This document shows positions 5,730 through 12,483 of a stretch of 12,972 nt of DNA, piece by piece. The notes under the pieces were generated by a model. That model ran no database searches. It was not told the origin of the DNA and was given only the letters and a program-made list of their open reading frames with translations. The stretch's first letter is position 1. Each line of letters opens with the position of its first letter. The position numbers and the translations under genes are program-made. The stretch lies in assembly GCA_021784265.1 (NCBI GenBank), contig JAJXTA010000024.1, forward strand, positions 1 to 12,972, in the 5' to 3' direction. The stretch comes from a bacterium. Its GTDB lineage: Bacteria; Verrucomicrobiota; Verrucomicrobiia; Limisphaerales; J093.

Positions 5730-7291
5730 TAGTCGTCGCGCGGACGCGGGAGAGATTCGACGTACTTTTTCCACAACCCGAATTGGACGTAGAACTCGAC
5801 GAAGTTCCGCGGGCGCAACTCGTACAGGCCGGTCATGACCCATTGCTTCTCCGATTTCTCATCCAGCTCGGCGTTGAGTTTCGCCCCGACGATCATCATG
5901 GGAGCATACGGATCGGCGGGCAAGGCATTCCACCAGCCCACGCGCGCGAAGCCCCGGAGGTACCACGGCAACGGCCAGTAATCGCCCCCCGGCGCGATGA
6001 CCTTGATCAGGACCTGTCGGCCTTGGGGATCGGCCGCCGCCAGAGCGTCGAGCTCGTGGATCAGGCGCAGGATATCGGGCGACGTGTGCGCATACACATA
6101 CGGGTTGCGGGGGTCGGCGGCGTAAGGATAGGCCGCCCGCCACGCCTGGAACCCAAGGTGGCTGAGGGCCAGCACCAGGACGCTCCCAACCAGCCCGCGG
6201 CGCCACCGCCCCCGGCAGGCCTCCAGCACCACCACGGCCCCGGCACCCGCCAAAAGGATCATGCCCGCCAGGAAACTCAAGGCGCACCACGGGGTCTTGT
6301 AGGCAACCGCCGAGTAGATGGCGGTGAGCACCACGGTGTAGAACGTCAGGAACCGCAGCAACGTCGGGCTGCCGCCCCCAGGCACGCGGCGCCCCAGGGC
6401 CGCGCCTCCCCCAATGGCGGCCAGAACGAGGATGACACCCTCGCTCCACACCGGCCCCTTGCCCTCGTGAAACCAACCCAGCCGTTCGAGGTAGAAATAC
6501 CAGGGGTGAATATGGGGCGAGGCGCCTCCGGCCCGCCGCAGCCAGGGGAGGTAGGTGCGGAGCGAGTCGAGCGGACCGCTGGCGTTAGTGAAGAACGAGG
6601 AGAAGAAGAGCACCCCCACCGCGAGGGCCACCGCGGCGGCGGCCAGCCAATGGCTGAGCCGCAGCTCGGGGCGCGCCTCCATCGCCCCGCCGTCCACCCA
6701 GCGGCGCCAGAGCAGCGTCCCGGCCGCCGCCAGCGCCAGCGCGGCCAGCGTGAAGACAAAGGTCTCTTTCGTCGCGTACATCAGCCCCACGGCGGCCCCG
6801 GCCAGCAGCGCCCAGCCCAAACGCGGGCGGCGGGCGTAACGCCACCCGGCGCCGATCAGCAGCAGGGTGAAACCGACCAACGCCATCTCGTGAATGTAGT
6901 ACCGGCTGTAATACACCATCCCCGGGGAGAGGGTGGTGAGGAGGCCCGCCCCCAAGGTGGCCCGGCGGCCCAGGCCGTCGGCCAAGAGCAGGAGCAGGAG
7001 AATCAGGCCGGTCCCGAACGTGACGGGGACCAAGCGCAGCGTGGCTTCGTCCAGGTGCGCGGCATCCCGCGCCCCACTCAGCCAGGCGAAGGGGAGGGTA
7101 GCGTAGGGGAGGAGGGGGCCGTGGTATTCGTTGGGATCGTAGCGGTACGTCCCCTCTTGCCAAAGGCCCAGGAACTTGATGGCTTGAACCGACTCGTCGC
7201 AGTGCATCGGCCGCGCGTCCAAGCGCGGGAGCCGAAGCACCAGGGCGCCGGCCGCCAGCAGCAGCAGGCCCAGGGCGAGCCCCCGATTCAT
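5729..7291 (-). CDS. Agl23-like (TIGR03663) GT-C membrane glycosyltransferase / flippase-associated protein
   Basis: 520-residue polytopic membrane protein with the GT-C plan: a short N-terminal helix (5-21), then a first extracytoplasmic loop RPMHCDESVQA at 27-37 holding an Asp32-Glu33 pair like the catalytic acidic motif of ArnT and PMT enzymes. This is followed by GTYRYDPNEYHGPLLPY at 47-63, YYSRYYIHEMALVGF further on, about ten more membrane segments, and a soluble C-terminal domain. This pattern matches the TIGR03663 family, named Agl23 in Haloferax for its link to flipping of lipid-linked sugars in N-glycosylation. The frame is open to 7366, but ATG at 7291 overlaps the upstream TGA as ATGA and precedes a clean hydrophobic helix, so it is chosen. 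Donor and acceptor are unknown; a polyprenyl-phosphate sugar acting outside the cytoplasmic membrane is the family expectation. Confidence 0.88.
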   Translation of the reverse strand: MNRGLALGLLLLAAGALVLRLPRLDARPMHCDESVQAIKFLGLWQEGTYRYDPNEYHGPLLPYATLPFAWLSGARDAAHLDEATLRLVPVTFGTGLILLLLLLADGLGRRATLGAGLLTTLSPGMVYYSRYYIHEMALVGFTLLLIGAGWRYARRPRLGWALLAGAAVGLMYATKETFVFTLAALALAAAGTLLWRRWVDGGAMEARPELRLSHWLAAAAVALAVGVLFFSSFFTNASGPLDSLRTYLPWLRRAGGASPHIHPWYFYLERLGWFHEGKGPVWSEGVILVLAAIGGGAALGRRVPGGGSPTLLRFLTFYTVVLTAIYSAVAYKTPWCALSFLAGMILLAGAGAVVVLEACRGRWRRGLVGSVLVLALSHLGFQAWRAAYPYAADPRNPYVYAHTSPDILRLIHELDALAAADPQGRQVLIKVIAPGGDYWPLPWYLRGFARVGWWNALPADPYAPMMIVGAKLNAELDEKSEKQWVMTGLYELRPRNFVEFYVQFGLWKKYVESLPRPRDD

Positions 7292-8028
7292 TCGCCCGGC
7301 AGACCCCAGACTTCGATCTCGGTATAGCGGTTCAGGGCGCTGTAACTGCTGCCGTGGCTGTAACAACGGACGTAGCGGGCGTCGAGCCCCTTGACCGGGA
7401 TCAGCTTGCCCTCGTAGTTCTCGAAATACTGTTTGTCAGTGCCCACGCCCAAGCCGATCTCGTTGTGCTGGTCGTTGTTGAACACCGTCCGCACGTTCTG
7501 GGTGAAGTCCGCATCGTCCGCGAGCTGGACAATCACATCGTGATAAACCTGGTAGGTGTTGTGGGCGTGCCAAATGACAATCGCGTAGATCTTCCCCGGT
7601 TTGCCCAGGTCCACCTGCACCCACTGCGTCTTGCGGTGAAGCTCGACATAGCTGTTGTCGTTGGATTCCTTATCGCCATCGGTGACCAGGTCCAGGGTGC
7701 CGGTGATCGGGGCCTTGTCGCTGGAGGAGACCGTCTTTTTCAAGGCGAGGTTCTGGACCCCTTTCGGCGCCAGGAAAGGCGGGCGCGGCTTGTCCGAGAG
7801 CTTCTCCACCTCGGGGCCCATCGGCAGGTCCGTGGGGGTGCCCATGAAGGCCGGGATGGGCAGCTTGAGCGGCAAGGGCGTCAACTCCGCGTCGGCGGCG
7901 CGGGCCGGGGTGAACCCGGTGACCGCCGGCACCGCCAAGGCCAGCCCCAGCCCAACCCACCGCCGTCCGTGTGTTGCGATTCCAACCCAGTGCTTCGTCA
8001 TGTTCATTCGTTCCAAGCGTTTAGTCAT
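7288..8028 (-). CDS. Secreted discoidin (F5/8 type C) domain protein
   Basis: 246 residues. Residues 13-45 resemble a signal peptide, with core WVGLGLALAVPAV at 24-36 and a likely cut after ARA at 42-44; the Arg22-Arg23 pair before the core leaves Tat export possible but the motif is imperfect. A proline-rich linker follows at 51-88. A galactose-binding-like beta-sandwich spans about 90-243: it starts NLALKKTVSSSD, has VTDGDKESNDNSY, then QWVQVDLGKPGKIYAIVIW and ends YTEIEVWGLP, all typical of F5/8 type C domains that bind carbohydrate or lipid surfaces. ATGs at 8028, 8007 and 8001 are all possible starts; 8028 and 8007 each have a GGAA upstream. The stop overlaps the Agl23-like start (ATGA), so this protein may be a partner or substrate of that enzyme; this is inference. 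I recall close relatives in Planctomycetes and Verrucomicrobia. Confidence 0.87.
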   Translation of the reverse strand: MTKRLERMNMTKHWVGIATHGRRWVGLGLALAVPAVTGFTPARAADAELTPLPLKLPIPAFMGTPTDLPMGPEVEKLSDKPRPPFLAPKGVQNLALKKTVSSSDKAPITGTLDLVTDGDKESNDNSYVELHRKTQWVQVDLGKPGKIYAIVIWHAHNTYQVYHDVIVQLADDADFTQNVRTVFNNDQHNEIGLGVGTDKQYFENYEGKLIPVKGLDARYVRCYSHGSSYSALNRYTEIEVWGLPGE

Positions 8029-8103
8029 TAGATTCCGCCAGCATGGACTTATTCAGGTTAAAACGCAACCCTTTGCCGGCCGTTTCTCCGGCGCGCACGC
8101 GCG

Positions 8104-9582
8104 TCAGAGGGGCTGGAAATGGAAGAGTTGGCCGGCGTGGGGGGGGACATCCAGAAAGAGGCCCTGGCTCTCGAGGTCATCGCCGTAGCGTTCGTAGCGC
8201 TCCTCCCCCAAGCGGTCGGCGAGGCGCCAATTGTACTGCGTGAGATTCGGCGCCTCCAGCGGGGCGTAACACTGGCTGCGACACGGGGTCAGGTTCACCA
8301 CCACCAAGTCGAAGTCTGGCGCTTCCCGCTGCCAAAGGACCACGACAAAGTTCTCCCAGGTCGGGTTTTCCCCCCACGCCGGCCGCGGGGCGAGCAGCTT
8401 GCCTTCCCCGTGCCCGACGGCGGAGTCGGCCAGGACGCGCAGGAGGTGGTCATAGGCGGCCTGGACCTCGGGATCGACCGGCTCGGGCGGGCGTCGGCCC
8501 AGTTGGATCAAGGCCCGAAGGCGCGCGCCGGTTAGCTGGCCCTCGTGGACGAGCCGGGCCCCGGGCAACCCCAGGGTCAACAACGCGGCGGCACGGTGCT
8601 CGGCCGGACTGAGCCGGGTGGCGATCCGCGGTTCGTCGTGGTTCTCCAGGAAGTGGAGGCTGGCCCGCTGGAAGGCCGGGGGCCGGGTCGCAAGATGACG
8701 GTGGAGCCCCCGGTAGTCCCGGGCGACGACGTGGTCGTAGAGTTGTTTGTCGTAGGTGTAATCGAACCCCAACTCCTGGAGCCGCGGCTCCAGCCCCCAA
8801 TACGCCTCGGCCACGAACAGGAAGTCCGGCTGGGCCGCTTTGACGGTCCGGAGGGCCTTGGCCCAGAACTCGGTGGCCGGCGGCGGCTCGCTGGCGGGAA
8901 AGTCGCGCCACGTCTGCACGAACACGTCGTTGAGCAAGAGCATGGCCATATCGCACCGAACACCGTCACAGCGCCGCGCCAGGGCCTGGAGCGCCTCGCC
9001 GACCGCCACCCGCGTGTCGGGCCGGCGGTAATCCAACTGCGCGGTGTCGGTCCACGCCGGGAAGTTCGGGTCCTTGCCGTGGGCGATCCAGAGCTCGCCG
9101 GCGTCGGTGCTCTGCCGAAAGGTCTCCGGGGCCGGACGCGTCGAGTGGACGAACCACTGCGGGTGATCGTGCACCCAGGGGTGATCCAACCCGACATGGT
9201 TGGGGACAAAATCCACCAGCAACTTGAGTCCGGCGGCGTGCAGCCGCTGCCGGAAGGCGCGCAGGCCGGCGTCTCCGCCCAACTCCCGGGCGACCCGGTA
9301 CGCGGCCGCCGCGTAGGGAGAACCGAGCAGGTCGGCCTCGTGGAAGTCGGGGAGGCTTTCCGCGCACGCGCGGCGCAGGTCCGGGTTGGCCAGGCACTCG
9401 GTCCGACTGCGGGGTCCGACCTCCCAGAGCCCCATCGGCCAGACATGGGTAAACCCCCGCGCCTGCCAGTCGGCGAATTCGGCGGCGGGGACGTTGCCCA
9501 AGCGGATGACCTGACCGGCGCGGGCGGAAAGCTCGCGCAGCCAACACCGCACGTTCAGCTCGTACACCAAGGGATATTTCAT
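8104..9582 (-). CDS. GH13 alpha-amylase-family glycoside hydrolase (cytoplasmic)
   Basis: 492-residue TIM-barrel enzyme with all four GH13 signatures: region I LLVDFVPNHVG at 121-131, region II DGVRCDMAML at 206-215 with nucleophile Asp211, region III FVAEAYWG at 256-263 with acid/base Glu259, and region IV FLENHDEPR at 311-319 with transition-state stabiliser Asp316. It begins at the barrel (YPLVYELNVRCWL), has no signal peptide and no separate N-terminal module, and ends with a beta-sandwich-like C domain, so it should act in the cytoplasm on an alpha-linked glucoside. Hydrolase and transglycosylase cannot be told apart by sight. The frame extends to a GTG at 9597; ATG at 9582 is preferred for the family-like start, with only a weak AGG upstream. 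The tandem-ACT gene ends 63 nt before it and the discoidin gene starts 75 nt after it, all on the same strand. Confidence 0.92.
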   Translation of the reverse strand: MKYPLVYELNVRCWLRELSARAGQVIRLGNVPAAEFADWQARGFTHVWPMGLWEVGPRSRTECLANPDLRRACAESLPDFHEADLLGSPYAAAAYRVARELGGDAGLRAFRQRLHAAGLKLLVDFVPNHVGLDHPWVHDHPQWFVHSTRPAPETFRQSTDAGELWIAHGKDPNFPAWTDTAQLDYRRPDTRVAVGEALQALARRCDGVRCDMAMLLLNDVFVQTWRDFPASEPPPATEFWAKALRTVKAAQPDFLFVAEAYWGLEPRLQELGFDYTYDKQLYDHVVARDYRGLHRHLATRPPAFQRASLHFLENHDEPRIATRLSPAEHRAAALLTLGLPGARLVHEGQLTGARLRALIQLGRRPPEPVDPEVQAAYDHLLRVLADSAVGHGEGKLLAPRPAWGENPTWENFVVVLWQREAPDFDLVVVNLTPCRSQCYAPLEAPNLTQYNWRLADRLGEERYERYGDDLESQGLFLDVPPHAGQLFHFQPL

Positions 9583-9645
9583 AGCCTGTGCCGGCACCGG
9601 CGGGCGTCGGCGGGGGCCGACGCGGGGGTGGTGGCGGGCGAGGAC

Positions 9646-10041
9646 CTAGGCGCTGTTGAGCACCTTGAGGGCCCTGGTCACGTTGGAGACCCGCATGATC
9701 AGCAGCCCCTTCTTGGCCGCGGGACTGGTGGCGCAATAACAGTACTCGATGTTGATCTTGGCCTCCGCCAGCCGCTGGGCGATCCGGGCCAGCGAACCGG
9801 GTTTGTTGTCGCCGTCGATCATCAACACCTCCGTCTCCGTGACGAGCGTGCCCCGCTCCTCGAACAGATACATCGCGCGCCGGCTGTCACTGACCACCAT
9901 TCGCACCACGGTGTGGTCCACGGTGTCGCTGGTCGCGATGGCAAAGATGTTGATCTTGGCGGCGGCCAGGGCCTCGCAGACCCGTGCCAGGGTGCCGGGT
10001 CGGTTCTCCAAGAAGACGGCAAGTTGGGTGGTGATTTGCAT
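9646..10041 (-). CDS. Tandem ACT-domain protein (COG4747-like)
   Basis: 131 residues made almost entirely of two ACT domains, the small ligand-binding module that senses amino acids in metabolic enzymes. The first begins at residue 4, with LENRPGTLARVCEALAAAKI at 11-30; the second has DNKPGSLARIAQRLAEAKIN at 78-97. Both copies keep the P-G-x-L-A turn and the helix ending in A-K-I-N-I. No catalytic or DNA-binding domain is attached, so it is presumably a stand-alone regulator or effector-binding subunit, as in COG4747 proteins. Its ligand and partner are unknown. ATG at 10041 fits the domain start, although no clear Shine-Dalgarno is visible upstream. It lies between two glycoside hydrolase genes with no amino-acid biosynthesis gene in view. 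Confidence 0.92.
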   Translation of the reverse strand: MQITTQLAVFLENRPGTLARVCEALAAAKINIFAIATSDTVDHTVVRMVVSDSRRAMYLFEERGTLVTETEVLMIDGDNKPGSLARIAQRLAEAKINIEYCYCATSPAAKKGLLIMRVSNVTRALKVLNSA

Positions 10042-10074
10042 GGCGCGCTGGTGGTTATCGGCTCATTAGTCACT

Positions 10075-10103
10075 AAACTACCAGAAATGGGCGGGGGTGC
10101 CAA
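10075..10103 (-). promoter_or_regulatory. Weak candidate promoter for the tandem-ACT gene
   Basis: On the - strand TTGGCA (10103-10098, 5 of 6 to TTGACA) and TAGTTT (10080-10075, 3 of 6 to TATAAT) are 17 nt apart in the 83-nt gap. The -10 box is poor and the site partly overlaps a possible terminator hairpin, so it is offered only as a candidate. Confidence 0.25.
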
Positions 10104-10120
10104 ATCAAATCCCCGTCCCA
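10088..10120 (-). terminator. Possible terminator hairpin after the six-hairpin glycosidase gene
   Basis: On the - strand, 4 nt after the glycosidase stop, TGGGACGGGG can pair with CCCCCGCCCA downstream to form a stem of about 9 bp with one bulged A and a loop of about 14 nt. The following ATTTCTGG has only three consecutive T, so termination would be weak. It would separate the glycosidase from the downstream ACT gene at least partly. Confidence 0.4.
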
Positions 10121-10124
10121 CGCC

Positions 10125-12236
10125 TCACCGGCTCAGGGTGAACTGGCGGACCACGGGCCCTTGGGTGGGCAGGGCGAGCGTTCCCGTCTGCCCCGACCAA
10201 TGGTCCAAATGCACGAGGAGGCGGGCGGGCGGAGAGCGGCGGGGGGGGCGCAAGCGCAAGGTGGCGGTACGCCCGTCGCCGCTAACCCGCAAGCTGAGGG
10301 TGAGCGGGCCGAAATCGGTCTGGATGTCCCGCATTTGGAGGACGGCGCCGGGGTGCACCCAGGCCGCGGGCAGGCCCTCGAAGAGGTGCAACTCCCCGCC
10401 CCGCTCCAGCGCCAAGCAGTGCCGCACCAGCCGGATAAACTCGGCGCTGGCCCAATTATGAGGCATGTCCCCCACAAACGCCGCTCCCTGGCCCACGGGC
10501 ATCTGCTCCTCCCGCCAAACCAGCAGCGGAGAGGTGTGGTTGGCAAAAGCCACCAGCGTCCGGGCCGCCTTGTCGCCCTCCCCCAGCCAGAGCCAGGCGT
10601 GCGCATAAAACGAGCCGAAGTAAGTCCAGATACCGTTCTTGAGCCAACCGGTGTCCTGCACCAAACCCTCCAGTTCCACGGCCCGCAGCATCGCCATGTT
10701 CCCGCGCACGAGCGCATCGTCGGGGGCGAAGACTTCACCGGGGTACAGGGCATGCAGAAAACCCCATTGTGCTTTCTGGGGCGGGATCGCTGGGTCGTAG
10801 CGCATCCGGATCGGCAGGTAACGATTCCCGTGAGGATCGGTCCGCAAGTCGCGCTGGGCGGCCCGACGGAAGGCCGCGAGAAAATCGTCGTAGTCGCGCT
10901 GCCACGCCTCGGCTTGGGTCGTCTCGCCCAGCCAGCGGGCCGCCTCGACGGCGGCGCGCAAGCCCGCCAGCGTCCAGTAAACATTCGTGTACTCGGGCAC
11001 GCGCTCCGCCAACCCGCCGTCGCTGAAGCCGTCGGGGATCAAGCCGGCGTTGGGAGCATCGGCGGGCGGCAGGGTGCGCAGGTGGCGGATGAACGCGACG
11101 CCCCGTTCCACGCGCAGCCAGACGGTGCGCAACCAGCCCGGGTCCCCGGTCAGGCGGGCATGGCGGGTGAGGGCCCACAACGCGATTCCCGTCTCCTTCC
11201 AATGCCCGTCGATGAGCATGAAACCGCCGTCGGGCCGCTGAAAACTCAGCAAGTACGCGATCCCCGCCCGGGTCTCGTTGGTTCGCCCCAGAAAGGTCAT
11301 GGCTTCCAACAGAAAGGAGCCGTCCACGACCCACAGGCCGCGGTAACAGGTCGGGCCGACCTGGAAGGCGGGCAGGCCCTGCTTAATCTCCCGCGCCTGG
11401 TAGATGTTGCGGATGCTCGAGTCGAGCCGAGCTTGGATACCCGCATCGGGCACCTCCAGGTGGCCGTAGGGCAAATCGAGGTGACGCCAGTACCGCTCGG
11501 CCTGGCGCCGGGCCCGGCGCGCCTCCGCCACCGTGCGGGGAAAGGCGCGCGGCCCCGTCCCGCGGCCCACGCCGTACGCCAGGGTGGCCTGCCCGCCGGG
11601 CGCCAGCCGGAGGCGGGGGAATTCCAAGACGAGGCCGCCGGCATTGGTGCGGGCCCGCACCCACGCGATGGGGCAATCGACCACGGTGTTGGTTCCGACC
11701 GTCACCCGCCGTCGCGCCGGGTCGGCGAGGAGCGGCGCGCGGCTTTCGATGGTGAGCGTGGGGGTTAACTCGGCCGGGCGGTCGCCCCGGTTGCGCACCT
11801 GGAGGAGCAACCCGTCGTGCCGGGGCACGGGTGCGGCCGCTCTACTGCCGGCGTCGCCCAGCCGCGCCCGGGGCGGCGTCACCGCAAAGCCTTCCTCGAC
11901 CACCTCCACCCCGCCGACCACCACCAGCGTGCGGACCACCGGCACCCGGGGGGCGACCAATTCCTGCCCCACCCAGCGCCCCGGCTCCGTCCAACCGGCA
12001 GTGATGCGGGTGCCGAAGCCCGAGTAGTTACCGGGATAATCATAAAGCAGGCTGCCTTCCTTGCTCACGAGGGTCTTCTGCCAGTCGTCGGGCAGGCAGA
12101 TCGAGGTCTGCCACCACGCCGGGGCGTACCGCCCGTCCACACTCCACGGAGTGTCCGCCGTGGCGGAGGCCGCGCGCGCGACCACCACGAAAAGCCAGGG
12201 AACCAGCAGCGCCAAGGTGACGGGACGGTAGTTCAT
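10125..12236 (-). CDS. Secreted six-hairpin (alpha/alpha)6 glycoside hydrolase
   Basis: 703 residues from the chosen start. Residues 1-27 look like a Sec signal peptide (MNYRPVTLALLVPWLFVVV, then ARA/ATA), so it acts outside the cytoplasm. A beta-sandwich-like N-terminal half (to about 230) is followed by an alpha-toroid region resembling six-hairpin glycosidases. Visible landmarks are TCYRGLWVVDGSFLLEA at 296-312 with Asp305, DGHWKETGIALWAL at 343-356 with Glu348, and DMPHNWASAEFIRLVRHCLA at 590-609. Asp305 and Glu348 are candidate catalytic acids, not proven. The family cannot be fixed by eye; GH15-, GH78- and GH116-like relatives share the fold. The start is uncertain: ATG at 12284 is preceded by GGGGTGG and would add 16 residues to the signal n-region, while 12236 has no clear ribosome binding site. 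The frame remains open to 12485, overlapping the divergent gene, which is rejected. Confidence 0.85.
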   Translation of the reverse strand: MNYRPVTLALLVPWLFVVVARAASATADTPWSVDGRYAPAWWQTSICLPDDWQKTLVSKEGSLLYDYPGNYSGFGTRITAGWTEPGRWVGQELVAPRVPVVRTLVVVGGVEVVEEGFAVTPPRARLGDAGSRAAAPVPRHDGLLLQVRNRGDRPAELTPTLTIESRAPLLADPARRRVTVGTNTVVDCPIAWVRARTNAGGLVLEFPRLRLAPGGQATLAYGVGRGTGPRAFPRTVAEARRARRQAERYWRHLDLPYGHLEVPDAGIQARLDSSIRNIYQAREIKQGLPAFQVGPTCYRGLWVVDGSFLLEAMTFLGRTNETRAGIAYLLSFQRPDGGFMLIDGHWKETGIALWALTRHARLTGDPGWLRTVWLRVERGVAFIRHLRTLPPADAPNAGLIPDGFSDGGLAERVPEYTNVYWTLAGLRAAVEAARWLGETTQAEAWQRDYDDFLAAFRRAAQRDLRTDPHGNRYLPIRMRYDPAIPPQKAQWGFLHALYPGEVFAPDDALVRGNMAMLRAVELEGLVQDTGWLKNGIWTYFGSFYAHAWLWLGEGDKAARTLVAFANHTSPLLVWREEQMPVGQGAAFVGDMPHNWASAEFIRLVRHCLALERGGELHLFEGLPAAWVHPGAVLQMRDIQTDFGPLTLSLRVSGDGRTATLRLRPPRRSPPARLLVHLDHWSGQTGTLALPTQGPVVRQFTLSR

Positions 12237-12316
12237 CGGTGGGGAGCTAAGCGCGCTTCGCCCGCCGCCGGCCTTGACACGCATCAAACCACCCCGTCGT
12301 CCTCGCCCTCGACCAC

Positions 12317-12440
12317 GCTGGCGGTGCCAGCGACAAGGTGGGGCCGCCACCTCCCCGGGCCCTTGGCGCCCAAGGCCCGCCGCCCGGAGTAGAATCGCGG
12401 GTACCCCGCAAAACCTTTTGACCATTTGCCCCCAAGGGGC
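12317..12440. repeat. Cluster of five short hairpins in the divergent intergenic region
   Basis: The 247-nt gap between the glycosidase and TolQ-type genes contains five successive inverted repeats. They are GCTGGC-GGT-GCCAGC (12317-12331), AGGTGG-GGCCG-CCACCT (12336-12352), a 9-bp stem with one bulged C around CGC (12357-12378, core CCTTGG/CCAAGG), GCGGG-TAC-CCCGC (12397-12409) and GCCCC-CAA-GGGGC (12428-12440). Four have 3-nt loops and none is followed by a T-run. The arms differ in sequence and the spacing is irregular, so this is a cluster of folds rather than a repeated unit. GC richness makes some such folds likely by chance. Confidence 0.5.
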
Positions 12441-12446
12441 TACACA
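12418..12446 (+). promoter_or_regulatory. Candidate promoter for the TolQ/ExbB-type gene
   Basis: TTGACC (12418-12423, 5 of 6 to TTGACA) and TACACA (12441-12446, 3 of 6 to TATAAT) are exactly 17 nt apart. Transcription would begin near 12453, leaving a leader of about 30 nt. The palindrome GCCCC-CAA-GGGGC at 12428-12440 fills most of the spacer, as an operator might. No clear ribosome binding site is visible before the ATG at 12484. Confidence 0.35.
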
Positions 12447-12483
12447 GACCCACAAAAACGACGCCGACACACCGCCCGTCCGC

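Noticed and set aside
8545..10461. Very long + strand open frame (638 codons), with similar long ones at 425-1507, 2083-3468, 5783-7327 and 10161-11768
   Set aside because: All lie opposite well-supported - strand genes, carry no recognisable domain and have the skewed, low-complexity composition expected of antisense frames in GC-rich coding DNA.
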